DNA of 64,000 nt from Tianweitania aestuarii (GCF_018457165.1 NZ_JAFMNX010000002.1:496001-560000), one strand, 5' to 3'. Shown: positions 18,449 through 27,245, counted from the stretch's first letter. Made by a program: numbers and translations. The notes: a model not told the origin generated them from the letters alone.

Positions 18449-19255
18449 ATGACGACCATCATCCGCATCGAAGACCCGCAAGATCTGCGCATCTCCGCTT
18501 ACCGGAACGTGCGCGATCGGGATCTTGCGCGCGACAACGACACCTTCATCGCCGAAGGCAAGGTCGTCCTGTCCGTTCTGTTCGCCGCCCGCCGTTTCCC
18601 GCCCTTGTCGGCGCTCGTTCTGGAAAACCGGCTCGACGGCGTCAGCGACGTTTTGTCGACGGCCCCGTCCGACATGCCCGTTTATGTCGCCTCTCAATCC
18701 GTCATGGACGCCATCGCCGGCTTCCACATCCATCGCGGCATCCTGGCGCTCGCGCAGCGCACACCACCACCCTCGCCCGCAGCACTGCTCGAAAAGCTGC
18801 CGGCCGATGCGCTGGTGGTTGTTCTGGTCGGCATCGCCAATCACGACAATGTCGGCGCGATCTTCCGCAACGCCGCCGCTTTCGAAGCCGATGCCGTGTT
18901 GCTCGATCAAACCTGCTGCGATCCGCTTTATCGCAAGGCGATCCGCGTTTCGGTTGGCGCTGCGCTCAAGGTGCCGTTTGCGCGCGGTGGTTCGGCAGGC
19001 GAACTGGCCGACAGCCTCGCCCAGCACGGCTTCAACGCCGTGGCACTCAGTCCGTCGGGCGCCGAAAGCCTGTCTGCCGTTACGCCGTCCGGCCGCACCG
19101 CGATCCTGCTCGGTACGGAAGGCGAAGGCCTGCCGCCGGCGCTCATGCAGCGGCTGCGCACCGTCCGCATTCCGATGTCCCAGAGTTTCGACAGTTTGAA
19201 CGTCGCAACCGCCTCAGCGATCGCCCTTCACCGGCTTGGCCGCTTCCGCGACTGA
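18449..19255 (+). CDS. TrmH/SpoU family RNA 2'-O-methyltransferase
   Basis: The 268-residue product has an N-terminal L30e-like substrate domain (FIAEGKVVLSVLFAARR) and a C-terminal SPOUT knot domain: VLVGIANHDNVGAIFRNAAAF (motif 1), AILLGTEGEGLPPAL (motif 2) and IPMSQSFDSLNVATASAIALH (motif 3). These bind S-adenosylmethionine and act on rRNA or tRNA; the exact site is not readable. Its last 42 bases overlap the end of the convergent coiled-coil gene. Confidence 0.9.
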   Translation: MTTIIRIEDPQDLRISAYRNVRDRDLARDNDTFIAEGKVVLSVLFAARRFPPLSALVLENRLDGVSDVLSTAPSDMPVYVASQSVMDAIAGFHIHRGILALAQRTPPPSPAALLEKLPADALVVVLVGIANHDNVGAIFRNAAAFEADAVLLDQTCCDPLYRKAIRVSVGAALKVPFARGGSAGELADSLAQHGFNAVALSPSGAESLSAVTPSGRTAILLGTEGEGLPPALMQRLRTVRIPMSQSFDSLNVATASAIALHRLGRFRD

Positions 19256-20551
19256 CGCCGCGTCCTGCAGCGCGCGAATGCGGTCGGCCAGCGTCAGCGT
19301 TCCCGTTCGCCCACCAACCGATGCCTGCGATGCCAGCGCCGCGTCGATCGGCGAGCCCGGCCCTTCCAGAACCCGCGTCATATGCACCATCTGCGCCGCG
19401 ATCTGGGCAAGGTCGTCGCGCAAACCGTTCGGCGCCGCAGACGCCACGGCGCTGTCGCTCGATCCAGACTGCTGCCGCAGCCGGTCGTTCTCCGCGGCCA
19501 AAGCCAGAAGCTGCGCTTCCAGCCGGTCGCGATCCGCTTCCAGCCGCGCCACCGCGCCGTCCATCCCACTGGAAGACCCGCCCACATCCCTATCCGCCAG
19601 CTCGGCTTCAAGCCGCATCGCGCTTGCCTGAACCTGGGTCAATTCGAGACGAAGCTCCTCTTCCGTGCGCTCGGCCTGTTTCAGCTCCCGCTGAAGCTGC
19701 GCAATTTCCCGGGAAAACGCATCCGGCCCCGCTTCGATCTCGGCCTGCGCAGCATGATCGCTGTTCTGGTCTGCAACAGGCCCGTCGTCCTCGACGCCAC
19801 GCAGCTGGCTGATCATCCGGTCGCGGCGCGCCAGCGTTTCCTCGCGGTCGGACAGATCGCGCAGCAAACGCGCAATCGTGTTTTCGAGATCGACCACCTT
19901 GCGGCGTTCCGTTTTCAGATCCTCGCCCGCACGCCGCTCGGAGGCCGATTGCTCGCGCACCTTCTGCTCGTTTTCGCCACGCTGCGCCCGCAGCTGCGTC
20001 ACGATCGCGCTCAACCGGTCGATCTCCCCATCGCGCGCCACGAGGTCGATCTGGCGGTTGCTGGCCACCAGGCTCGCTTCCTCGTGAAGACGGCTCATCT
20101 CCTCGTAAGCCAGGCTCTTGTCGGCAAGGGTGCGCTCGGCGAAAGACAGCTTGTCCTTCAAACCGGCCACCGCGTCCCGCTCCCCGGTCAGCTGCAGTTC
20201 GAGATCGGCAATGGTGACGTCGCGCGCGGCAACGGCAGCACTGCGCTCGGCATTGGTTTGTTCGGCAGATTTCAACTGCGCAGTGAGCCGCGCGATCTCG
20301 ACCGAGCGTTCGTTGGCTCTCGATTTCTGCGATTTCGCATCCGCCTCGACGCGGCGCACCTCAACGGCATATTCGGCGCGAACCCGGTCGCGCTCTGCCT
20401 GCATTTCGTTCAGGCTCATCGGCAAGGTCGCTTCCAGACGCTGACGCGTCAGCCGTTCGGCGCGGCGGCGATAGGCCGGCGCGATCAGAATGGCAAGCAG
20501 ACCCGCAAGCAGGAAGCCGAGGATGAAGGCTAGAATGGACTGGATGACCAC
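19214..20551 (-). CDS. Membrane-anchored coiled-coil protein of unknown function
   Basis: The 445-residue protein has one N-terminal membrane helix (ILAFILGFLLAGLLAILIAPAY), a basic cap (RRRAERLTRQRLEA), the conserved PMSLNEMQAERDRVRAEYAVEVRR, then almost continuous heptad-rich helix to about residue 370. It looks like conserved uncharacterised proteins common in Rhizobiales. No catalytic domain is visible. The helix and cap suggest an inner-membrane anchor with the coiled coil in the cytoplasm, perhaps with a structural role. Confidence 0.75.
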   Translation of the reverse strand: MVIQSILAFILGFLLAGLLAILIAPAYRRRAERLTRQRLEATLPMSLNEMQAERDRVRAEYAVEVRRVEADAKSQKSRANERSVEIARLTAQLKSAEQTNAERSAAVAARDVTIADLELQLTGERDAVAGLKDKLSFAERTLADKSLAYEEMSRLHEEASLVASNRQIDLVARDGEIDRLSAIVTQLRAQRGENEQKVREQSASERRAGEDLKTERRKVVDLENTIARLLRDLSDREETLARRDRMISQLRGVEDDGPVADQNSDHAAQAEIEAGPDAFSREIAQLQRELKQAERTEEELRLELTQVQASAMRLEAELADRDVGGSSSGMDGAVARLEADRDRLEAQLLALAAENDRLRQQSGSSDSAVASAAPNGLRDDLAQIAAQMVHMTRVLEGPGSPIDAALASQASVGGRTGTLTLADRIRALQDAASVAEAAKPVKGDR

Positions 20552-20646
20552 AGAAACGCCGAACCGGTGAACTCGAAATCACTGTGCCACGGAGGAGACC
20601 GTAAAATCCACCTCCCCGGTCAAGGAAAGCGCGTTCCGGTTAATGT

Positions 20647-21228
20647 TCAGAACGGGTTCCAGGTCGGCTGCGAAGTCAGCTTGAGATAGCCGATATTGAC
20701 GCCGAGCCGCGCGCCGACGCCGGTGCGCACCGGCACGAGCAGGATCGACCCGTTCTTCAACACGTTGAAGCCGAGACCGGCCAGCACATAGGCCGAGCCC
20801 GCCACGCCGCCATAGCGCCGGTACAGGCTGTTGACGTCGTCGAGGTTGTAAACGAGCACCATCGTGCGCGAGCCCTGCCCGCCGAAATCCCAGCCAACCG
20901 ACGGTCCCTGCCAGAACACGTTGTGGTCGCCGGCATTCTTGGTGAACAGCGTGCCTTCGCCGTAAGTCACGCCGCCAATAAGCGCGCCCGAGCCTTCTTC
21001 GCCCAGCACGTAACCGTTCGGCAGGCCGTAGGATGAAAAGATCCGCTCGATGATGGTGGCCAGCCCGCCGGACGCTTCGCCGAAGAACTTGTGACCGGAA
21101 TCGACGATCTCCTCGGCCGTGTAGGTTTCCTGCGCCTGTGCGCGGGGCGCGGCGCTCAGCGCCAGACCCACGGCCAGCACGAGCATCCCCAGCTTGGTCA
21201 CCAGCTTGTTCGCAAACGACAAGAGCAT
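20647..21228 (-). CDS. eipA: Envelope integrity protein EipA (DUF1134)
   Basis: The 193-residue protein has a signal peptide (to about residue 32, ...APRAQAQ) and a DUF1134 domain from ETYTAEEIVDSGHKFFG to the end, including VGWDFGGQGSRTMVLVYNL and RRYGGVAGSAYVLAGLGFNVL. In Brucella, EipA is a periplasmic beta-barrel-like protein needed for envelope integrity and controlled by CtrA. Here it is divergent from chpT and about 1.5 kb from ctrA, in keeping with that link. The length agrees with the family. Confidence 0.88.
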   Translation of the reverse strand: MLLSFANKLVTKLGMLVLAVGLALSAAPRAQAQETYTAEEIVDSGHKFFGEASGGLATIIERIFSSYGLPNGYVLGEEGSGALIGGVTYGEGTLFTKNAGDHNVFWQGPSVGWDFGGQGSRTMVLVYNLDDVNSLYRRYGGVAGSAYVLAGLGFNVLKNGSILLVPVRTGVGARLGVNIGYLKLTSQPTWNPF

Positions 21229-21498
21229 GCGCTTATCTCCTGTTTGGGAGCCGTTCAGGCCTCGTTCAATGCCTTTGATGCCCGCAGCGCCGAAGCTGCC
21301 GACATGTCTTGATCCGGGACGCTACGCCGCAATCCTTTTTCAACCATTAAGATGCATGATTTCTTCACCATAACCGCTGGCTGCGCCGCGCTGTCTCCCA
21401 AACGAGACAGCGTTCGTGGCTTGCGAAGAGCTTGCAATGCCGCGAAGTAGCGGGAACAAACGCATTTGATTCGAATGCGATCAGATTGGGGATGCATC
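21229..21498. promoter_or_regulatory. Divergent eipA-chpT control region
   Basis: This 270-base spacer contains no gene. It includes CAACCATTAAG near 21350, which resembles a CtrA half-site on the minus strand, and a GATTC (GANTC-type CcrM methylation site) near 21468, about 30 bases upstream of the chpT start. GGGGAT precedes the chpT ATG. Regulation by CtrA and methylation is inferred from these motifs and from what is known of related bacteria. Confidence 0.4.
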
Positions 21499-22128
21499 AT
21501 GGCTGAGCTTGTAACGCTGTCGGCACCGGATCTTGCAGCGCTGCTGTGCAGCCGTGTCTGCCACGACATCATTTCCCCCGTCGGCGCGATCAACAACGGT
21601 CTCGAGCTGCTGGATGAAGGCGGCGCCGACGAAGATGCAATGAACCTCATTCGCACCAGCGCGCGCAACGCCTCTGCCCGCCTGCAGTTTGCTCGCATCG
21701 CCTTCGGCGCGGCCGGTTCTGCCGGAATGCAGATCGACACAGGCGATGCGCAGGCCGTCGCGATGGCCTATCTCGCCAATGAAAAGCCCGATCTTGAATG
21801 GAACGGCGCTCGCGCCCTTCTTCCGAAGAACCAGGTCAAGCTTCTGCTCAACCTGATCCTCATTTCGATCGGCACCATTCCGCGCGGCGGCAAGATCACG
21901 GTCACGCTGGAAGACACAGACACCAAGCCGCGCTTCAGCCTGGCTTCAGCCGGCCCGATGGTGCGCGTTCCGCCGAAGTTCCTCGAACTGCACGGCGGCG
22001 GCCGGCCGGAAGAGCCGATCGATGCCCATTCGGTTCAGCCCTATTATACCCTGCTCCTGGCGCGTGAAGCGGGCATGGAAATCTCCATCCGCACCACGCC
22101 GGAAGAAATCCTTCTGACCGCGAGCTGA
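21499..22128 (+). CDS. chpT: Histidine phosphotransferase ChpT
   Basis: The 209-residue protein from MAELVTLSAPDLAALLCSRVCHDIISPVGAI has the dimerisation/phosphotransfer helix with H22 (CHDIISPVGA) and a degenerate ATPase-like C-terminal domain lacking ATP-binding boxes. ChpT passes phosphate from the CckA hybrid kinase to CtrA and CpdR. The ATG at 21499 has a GGGGAT ribosome-binding site; an upstream TTG at 21466 is unlikely. Its position beside ctrA is conserved in Rhizobiales. Confidence 0.92.
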   Translation: MAELVTLSAPDLAALLCSRVCHDIISPVGAINNGLELLDEGGADEDAMNLIRTSARNASARLQFARIAFGAAGSAGMQIDTGDAQAVAMAYLANEKPDLEWNGARALLPKNQVKLLLNLILISIGTIPRGGKITVTLEDTDTKPRFSLASAGPMVRVPPKFLELHGGGRPEEPIDAHSVQPYYTLLLAREAGMEISIRTTPEEILLTAS

Positions 22129-22141
22129 TCGCCCTTTGTTG

Positions 22142-22169
22142 CGACATCGCTAAAGTTCTCGCGATGTCG
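22142..22169 (+). terminator. Stem-loop after chpT
   Basis: A perfect nine-base stem CGACATCGC / GCGATGTCG with a ten-base loop begins 14 bases after the chpT stop and is followed by TTAGCCTTTC. It is a likely though T-poor terminator. Confidence 0.55.
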
Positions 22170-22242
22170 TTAGCCTTTCTTCCATGATCCCCCTCTAGTT
22201 TTCGTCTGGCAATAATTCACGCCGGCGGAGGGGAACACGGGC

Positions 22243-22635
22243 ATGAAGCGGTGCATGATCGTCGATGCGTCGGATGTCATCCGACGTGTCGCAAGGCGCA
22301 TTCTGGAAAGCCAGGACATGGTGGTGGTAGAAGCTGCCAACGGTCGCGAGGCCCTGGCGCATTGCGACCAAAAGGTGCCCGACATCATTCTGGTTGAAGC
22401 CAGATTGCCTGACATGGCGATGTCCGACTTCCTGCACAATGTGCAACTGAACAACGCCAAGCCCCAGATCGTCATCAGCCTGATCCGGCTCGATATCGGC
22501 GCCATCATGCGCGCCAAGCGTGCCGGCGCGTCCGGCTATCTCCTGAAACCCTTCGACCGCAGCCACCTCCTGGGCAGCCTGCGCCAGAGCTTCGGCTCCA
22601 CCGGCAACAAGCGCCCCACGATGACCGCCGCCTGA
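22243..22635 (+). CDS. Stand-alone receiver-domain protein with altered phosphorylation site
   Basis: The 130-residue protein is a single receiver fold: MKRCMIVDASDVIRRVARRIL, DIILVEARLPDMAMSDF, and GYLLKPFDRSHLL with the conserved Lys (K102). The acceptor aspartate is replaced by glutamate (E52 in ILVEARLPD), and the usual acidic pair DD is DA (D8-A9). It probably cannot be phosphorylated in the normal way, and the Glu could mimic a phosphorylated state. It lies between chpT and ctrA and ends at the shared terminator. A role in the CckA-ChpT-CtrA relay is an inference from position. Confidence 0.82.
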   Translation: MKRCMIVDASDVIRRVARRILESQDMVVVEAANGREALAHCDQKVPDIILVEARLPDMAMSDFLHNVQLNNAKPQIVISLIRLDIGAIMRAKRAGASGYLLKPFDRSHLLGSLRQSFGSTGNKRPTMTAA

Positions 22636-22652
22636 AACAGGCCGCCTGAAAC

Positions 22653-22679
22653 AAAAAACCCGGCGGGAAGCCGGGTTCT
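22653..22679. terminator. Bidirectional terminator between receiver gene and ctrA
   Basis: An eight-base stem AACCCGGC / GCCGGGTT with a five-base loop separates two convergent genes. On the minus strand it is followed by a run of six T, giving a strong terminator for ctrA. On the plus strand the tail is only CTTCGG, so it is weaker for the receiver gene. Confidence 0.85.
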
Positions 22680-22704
22680 TCGGAAAGCTCGATGTGATCG
22701 ATGA

Positions 22705-23400
22705 TCAGGCGCTGACGCGCACTTCCTCGGGCTCGCGCAGCACATAGCCACGGCCCCACACCGTTTCGATGAAGTTCTGGCCGCCCGAAGCGTGATCGAG
22801 CTTCTTGCGCAGCTTGCAGATGAAGACGTCGATGATCTTCAGCTCCGGCTCGTCCATGCCGCCATAAAGATGGTTGAGGAACATTTCCTTGGTGAGCGTG
22901 GTGCCCTTGCGCAAGGAAAGCAGCTCCAGCATCTGATATTCCTTGCCGGTCAGGTGCACGCGCTGGCCGCCGACTTCAACCGTCTTGGCGTCCAGGTTCA
23001 CGATCAGGTCGCCGGTGGTGATGACCGACTGTGCATGGCCCTTCGAACGACGAACGATCGCGTGAATACGGGCAACCAGCTCGTCCTTGTGGAACGGCTT
23101 GGTCATGTAGTCGTCGGCGCCGAAGCCGAGGCCGCGAACCTTGTCCTCGATACCGGCCATGCCGGACAGGATCAGGATCGGCGTCTTCACCTTGGACAAG
23201 CGCAGCGTGCGCAGAACTTCATAACCCGACATGTCGGGCAGGTTCAGGTCCAGCAGGATGATATCGTAATCATAAAGCTTGCCGAGATCGACGCCCTCTT
23301 CACCGAGGTCCGTCGTATAAACATTGAAGCTCTCGGACTTGAGCATCAACTCAATGCTCTGTGCGGTTGCACTGTCATCTTCAATCAGCAGAACGCGCAT
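22705..23400 (-). CDS. ctrA: Cell-cycle master response regulator CtrA
   Basis: The 231-residue OmpR-type regulator begins [20 protein letters not shown], with the acceptor D51 in [17 protein letters not shown] and K in [10 protein letters not shown]. The C-terminal winged helix contains [54 protein letters not shown], almost diagnostic of CtrA. It controls replication, division and flagellar genes in alphaproteobacteria. The C-terminus (RVSA) is similar to the ClpXP recognition tail of Caulobacter CtrA but ends in SA, not AA. A long control region lies upstream, shared with the divergent FliJ-like gene. Confidence 0.98.
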   Translation of the reverse strand: MRVLLIEDDSATAQSIELMLKSESFNVYTTDLGEEGVDLGKLYDYDIILLDLNLPDMSGYEVLRTLRLSKVKTPILILSGMAGIEDKVRGLGFGADDYMTKPFHKDELVARIHAIVRRSKGHAQSVITTGDLIVNLDAKTVEVGGQRVHLTGKEYQMLELLSLRKGTTLTKEMFLNHLYGGMDEPELKIIDVFICKLRKKLDHASGGQNFIETVWGRGYVLREPEEVRVSA

Positions 23401-23867
23401 CTGAAATCCCCTTATTCGCCGCCACTTCGCGCTCGACCGATGTTCACCCGAACATGGCAGCGACCGCCCTTAAGAAAGTTGCCACCGAATGGTTAACAAA
23501 ACCTAATCCCGCTTGGCAAGCGACAACCAATTTTGCAACATTTCGGCACAAGCCGTTGTAACCAAACATTAAGTGTCGGGACGCGCCATCATCCTTTTTG
23601 CGAGCTTATGGCCGCTAAGTGATTCAGGAGACTCGATGTTTTCGACCTATTAGGATCGTCGCATCTATTTTTACCCGCCCTTAAGTCCTTGGGCCTATGA
23701 TTAACAATGCCCGTAAACGAAAGGTTACCGGGCGGGGAAAAGATTACGATTTCGTTTCCTGTCGCCCCATCACCTGTCACCAGGCAACGGGCTGCAGACT
23801 AGGCATGGAGTGTTGCGCGAACCTTGCTCGTCCCCGGACGGCGGTCGCCGCCAAGGAGTATCCGAGT
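23401..23867. promoter_or_regulatory. Divergent ctrA-fliJ control region with GANTC and CtrA-like motifs
   Basis: This 467-base spacer holds no convincing gene. Two GANTC sites (GATTC 23621-23625, GACTC 23630-23634) sit four bases apart, as expected for CcrM-methylation control of ctrA. A TTAACCAT octamer lies on the minus strand at 23489-23496, and TTAACAAT at 23701-23708 on the plus strand; both resemble CtrA half-sites. No full TTAA-N7-TTAA box was found. Autoregulation of ctrA is well known in related species but is inferred here. Confidence 0.6.
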
Positions 23868-24248
23868 ATGAAGTCCCGCGAGAATCTCGTTAGGCTTAAG
23901 CGGTTTCAGGTCAATGAGAAGCGCCGTCAGATGGCACAGCTCGACATGATGATCGCCGAATTCGACCGTATGGCAACCGAGCTGGACCTCCAGATCGCGT
24001 CCGAAGAAAAGAAGGCCGGCATTACGGATACGAGCCACTTCGCTTATCCGACCTTCGCCAAGGCCGCGCGCCAGCGCCGCGACAACCTCAAGAACTCCCA
24101 GGCCGACCTCGCCCAGCAAAAAAGCGCGGCCCAGGCTCAGCTGTCCGAAGCCGAGATCGAGCTGGAACGCGCCGAGATGCTGGAATCGCGCGATGCGCGT
24201 GGCGCTCGCGATATCGAGCCGCAGATCGCCAGCGCCATGATCGGCTGA
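23868..24248 (+). CDS. fliJ: Flagellar export protein FliJ-like
   Basis: The 126-residue protein from MKSRENLVRLKRFQVNEKRRQMAQLDMMIAEFDRM is almost entirely alpha-helical coiled coil, as expected for FliJ, the stalk-like chaperone of the flagellar type III export ATPase complex. An AAGGAG ribosome-binding site lies nine bases before the ATG. A FliJ-annotated gene next to ctrA is common in Rhizobiales, apart from the main flagellar cluster. FliJ sequences are poorly conserved, so the function is supported by form and position rather than by motifs. Confidence 0.75.
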   Translation: MKSRENLVRLKRFQVNEKRRQMAQLDMMIAEFDRMATELDLQIASEEKKAGITDTSHFAYPTFAKAARQRRDNLKNSQADLAQQKSAAQAQLSEAEIELERAEMLESRDARGARDIEPQIASAMIG

Positions 24249-24280
24249 TCCAGCCGACTTCAACCTGAATCGAAACATGA

Positions 24281-24309
24281 AGGCAGCCGCGCAACCGGCT
24301 GCCTTTTTT
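24281..24309 (+). terminator. Terminator of the FliJ-like gene
   Basis: A nine-base stem AGGCAGCCG / CGGCTGCCT with loop CGCAAC is followed by a run of T. It lies 33 bases after the stop codon and is a clear Rho-independent terminator. Confidence 0.9.
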
Positions 24310-24347
24310 GCGTTCTGTTCCCGCCGTTGATGGGAAAAGCGGACATG

Positions 24348-24371
24348 AAAAAAGGCGGCCACGGGGCCGCC
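24348..24371 (-). terminator. Terminator of sciP
   Basis: On the minus strand a seven-base stem GGCGGCC / GGCCGCC with a four-base loop is followed by six T. It lies 26 bases beyond the sciP stop codon. Confidence 0.88.
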
Positions 24372-24397
24372 TGTCTTCTTTTCGTCCAGTTCGGCGA

Positions 24398-24673
24398 TTA
24401 ATGCCGATACTGCTGGATCCGAGTGGTTCTCAGGCCAGCAAGCCCATACTCATCGATAGAAGCCTGCCAGGAGAGAAACTCCTCCGTGGTGAGCTTGTAT
24501 CGCGTGCATGCCTCCTCCAGGCTGAGTAGGCCGCCGCGAACGGCTGCCACAACCTCGGCTTTACGCCGGATCACCCAGCGCCGCGTGTTGGTGGGCGGTA
24601 AGTCCGCTACTGTCAGCGGGCTACCGTCCGGCCCGATGACATACTTGACACGCGGGCGAATAAGATCGGTCAT
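24398..24673 (-). CDS. sciP: CtrA inhibitor SciP (DUF1153)
   Basis: The 91-residue protein MTDLIRPRVKYVIGPDGSPLTVADLPPTNTRRWVIRRKAEVVAAVRGGLLSLEEACTRYKLTTEEF is a complete DUF1153 domain with a helix-turn-helix (LLSLEEACTRYKLTTEEFLSW). In Caulobacter, SciP binds CtrA and blocks its promoter activity in G1 cells, and is itself CtrA-dependent. Its place about 1 kb from ctrA, beside a FliJ-like gene, forms a compact CtrA control locus. A near-consensus CtrA box lies upstream. Confidence 0.95.
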   Translation of the reverse strand: MTDLIRPRVKYVIGPDGSPLTVADLPPTNTRRWVIRRKAEVVAAVRGGLLSLEEACTRYKLTTEEFLSWQASIDEYGLAGLRTTRIQQYRH

Positions 24674-24731
24674 CCGTACTCTCTACACTCAACTCAAAGA
24701 CCTAATCGAACCCAGGTTTAAAGGCTCTGCC

Positions 24732-24746
24732 TTAAATTTTACCTAA
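24732..24746. promoter_or_regulatory. Candidate CtrA box upstream of sciP
   Basis: TTAAATTTTACCTAA fits TTAA-N7-TTAA with one mismatch (CTAA for the second half). It lies 59 bases upstream of the sciP start. In Caulobacter sciP is activated by CtrA, so the site makes sense, but one mismatch leaves room for chance. The rest of the 24674-24985 spacer shows nothing else I can name. Confidence 0.5.
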
Positions 24747-24985
24747 ACCTTGTCATAGCTTGCACGGCGACTATGAAGTTTCGCTTACTGAAGTTGTGGG
24801 GACTTGATTTGAGCTTTAGCGAAACGCGGCCTGAGGCTCTGGGCTAGGGATCCGGGCTCCAGTCGCAACGGCTCGCCGATCACGCTTGCGAAGCAGCCGA
24901 CCGTGCAGGGTAGCGCTTCGCCTTGTGGCCCCTTATACTAAGGGCATAACCGCGCGGCCTTGCTCCGCAGCTTGACCCCCGCATC

Positions 24986-26197
24986 ATGAACCAAGGGATG
25001 CAGTTAGCGATGAACAGCTTGGATCTTCCCGGCCGTCCGGAAGACACGCGGGTCGTCGTTGCCATGTCGGGCGGCGTCGACTCCTCCGTGGTCGCCGCCA
25101 TTCTCAAGCGCGAAAATTATGACGTCGTCGGCGTCACGCTCCAGCTTTACGATCATGGCGCCGCCACCCACCGCGCCGGCTCCTGCTGTGCCGGACGCGA
25201 CATCGATGATGCGCGCCGCGTCTGCGAAACGCTCGGCATTCCTCATTACGTGCTCGATTACGAAGCCCGCTTCCGCGAAGCCGTGATCGATCCGTTCGCG
25301 GAAAGCTACGCCGCCGGCGAAACGCCGATCCCATGCGTGTCCTGCAACCAGACCGTCAAGTTCGCCGACCTGCTCGCCACCGCGCAGGATCTCGGTGCCG
25401 AAGCGCTTGCCACCGGCCACTACATCCGCAGCCGTGCCAACGGCGCCCATCGCGCCATGTATCGCCCTGTGGATGGCGACCGCGACCAGAGCTACTTCCT
25501 GTTTGCCACCACTCAGGCTCAGATCGACTACCTGCGCTTCCCGCTTGGCGGCATGTCGAAGCCTGACGTGCGCAAGATCGCCGAAGAAATGAACCTGTCG
25601 GTCGCCACCAAGCAGGACAGCCAGGACATCTGCTTCGTGCCGCAGGGCCGCTACAGCGACATCATCGCCAAGCTTCGCCCCGAAGCCGCCTCGCCCGGCG
25701 ACATCGTTCATATCGACGGTCGCGTGCTCGGCCGTCATGAAGGCATCCTGCGCTACACGATCGGCCAGCGCCGCGGCATCGGCGTCGCAACCGGCGAACC
25801 GCTCTTCGTGGTTCATCTTGATGCCGAAAATGCGCGCGTGGTCGTCGGCCCTCGCGAAGCGCTTGCCACCCGCAAGATTTATCTGCGCTCGACCAACTGG
25901 CTCGGCGATGAAGCCCTCGACCAGATCCCTGCCGAAGGTCTCGCGATCTACGCCAAGGTCCGTTCGACTCGCCCGCCGCGCCCGGCAACCTTGCACGTGG
26001 ATAACAATCAGGTCGTGGTGGAACTCGCCGACGGCGAATCGGGCATCGCGCCCGGTCAGGCCTGCGTCTTTTATTCAGACGACTCGGACGACTCGCGTGT
26101 GCTCGGTGGCGGTTTCATCGTGCGCTCGGAACGTGACGCCGATGCCGAGCGAATGCTCGCGCAACTTGCGGCAATTCCTTACCAGTCGGTCGCGTAG
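24986..26197 (+). CDS. mnmA: tRNA-specific 2-thiouridylase MnmA
   Basis: The 403-residue protein has the PP-loop [18 protein letters not shown] (near residue 25), the catalytic cysteines in NQTVKF context ([11 protein letters not shown]) and in [11 protein letters not shown], and the [16 protein letters not shown] beta-barrel motif. It installs the thio group on U34 of tRNA-Lys, Glu and Gln using ATP and sulfur relay. An in-frame ATG at 25010 is an alternative start. A strong terminator follows the stop. Confidence 0.97.
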   Translation: MNQGMQLAMNSLDLPGRPEDTRVVVAMSGGVDSSVVAAILKRENYDVVGVTLQLYDHGAATHRAGSCCAGRDIDDARRVCETLGIPHYVLDYEARFREAVIDPFAESYAAGETPIPCVSCNQTVKFADLLATAQDLGAEALATGHYIRSRANGAHRAMYRPVDGDRDQSYFLFATTQAQIDYLRFPLGGMSKPDVRKIAEEMNLSVATKQDSQDICFVPQGRYSDIIAKLRPEAASPGDIVHIDGRVLGRHEGILRYTIGQRRGIGVATGEPLFVVHLDAENARVVVGPREALATRKIYLRSTNWLGDEALDQIPAEGLAIYAKVRSTRPPRPATLHVDNNQVVVELADGESGIAPGQACVFYSDDSDDSRVLGGGFIVRSERDADAERMLAQLAAIPYQSVA

Positions 26198-26223
26198 AAT
26201 CGCTTTTCTGCGTTGCCAAATGC

Positions 26224-26262
26224 GCAAATGGCGCTCTTAAGCCGCTGCCATTTGCTGCTTTT
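26224..26262 (+). terminator. Terminator of mnmA
   Basis: A nine-base stem GCAAATGGC / GCCATTTGC with a 14-base loop is followed by TGCTTTT, 26 bases after the mnmA stop. Confidence 0.8.
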
Positions 26263-26270
26263 AACGCGAT

Positions 26271-27245
26271 CTAGCGGGCTGCATCCTGCCGCTTGTCGTG
26301 CACCACGGTGCCGGCCGTCAGCACCCGCAACACCCGGATCGCCTCCTCGCCATCGGTCCGCGGCGTTTCCCGCGTGTTGATGCAATGGATGAAATGCTCG
26401 AGCTCGCGCGTCAGCGGAAGCCCTTCGCCAACCGCGATATAGCTGGGTTCATTGGCGGTAAACGCCCAATGTCCGCTGTCTTGCCACACCGCATGACGAT
26501 AAACCGCCAGCTTGCGCGACCACACCTCGCCATCGTCAAACACCGCCATCGCCTTGGTGCCAACAACCGTCAAACGCCGCTCCCGGTAGGGGTTGAGCCT
26601 TGAAGCGAACAAATGGCTCCGTACCCCGCTGGCAAACCGCATATGAACATGAGCGAAGTCGCTGAGATGATCCAGCAACGCCGCCCCCTCGCCGCGAACC
26701 TCGACCGGCTCCTCGCCGGTGATCGCCAGGATCATCGAAAGGTCGTGCGGCGCCAGATCCCACAAGGCATCGTTTTCGGTATGGAACTTGCCGAGACCGA
26801 GACGGTGCGAATGTATGTACTTGATTTCGCCCAGTTCTCCGGCCTTGATCAGCGCCATCAGCTGCTCGAAAGCGGGATGAAACCGCAACACATGGCCGAC
26901 CATGAACACCCGGCCATGCTCATGCGCAGCCGCCACGGCGCGCTCTGCATCCGGCACCGTCAGCGCAATCGGCTTCTCGACCAGCACATCCTTGCCCGCC
27001 TGAACCGCGCGGATGGCGTTCTCGGCATGATACTGCGGCGGCAAGGCCATCACCACGGCATCGACATCGGAGCGCTCGAACAACTCGGCCGGATCGATCG
27101 CCAGGCAATCCTGCTCAACCGCAAACCCTTCCGCCCGCGCCGGATTGGCATCAGCCACGGCATGCAACGCGCCGAGCGACTTCAGGGTCCGAATATGGTT
27201 GGAGCCCCAATAGCCGCAGCCAAGCACAGCGATACGCGGTTTCAT
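26271..27245 (-). CDS. Gfo/Idh/MocA oxidoreductase, WlbA/WbpB-like
   Basis: The 324-residue protein from MKPRIAVLGCGYWGSNHIRTLKSLGAL has the CGYWG-N Rossmann motif typical of the WlbA/WbpB nucleotide-sugar 3-dehydrogenase branch, the EKPIALTVPDAERAV catalytic motif (near residue 90), and GHVLRFHPAFEQL. Members oxidise UDP-GlcNAcA in surface polysaccharide synthesis, but no acetyltransferase or aminotransferase partner is next to it, so the substrate is uncertain. Upstream in-frame extension to 27353 has no similarity and is not used. Confidence 0.82.
   Translation of the reverse strand: MKPRIAVLGCGYWGSNHIRTLKSLGALHAVADANPARAEGFAVEQDCLAIDPAELFERSDVDAVVMALPPQYHAENAIRAVQAGKDVLVEKPIALTVPDAERAVAAAHEHGRVFMVGHVLRFHPAFEQLMALIKAGELGEIKYIHSHRLGLGKFHTENDALWDLAPHDLSMILAITGEEPVEVRGEGAALLDHLSDFAHVHMRFASGVRSHLFASRLNPYRERRLTVVGTKAMAVFDDGEVWSRKLAVYRHAVWQDSGHWAFTANEPSYIAVGEGLPLTRELEHFIHCINTRETPRTDGEEAIRVLRVLTAGTVVHDKRQDAAR

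Noticed and set aside
23471-23496. TTAA...TTAA pair as a full CtrA box
   Set aside because: The spacing is 19 bases, not 7, so it is not a standard box; only the TTAACCAT half-site is kept.
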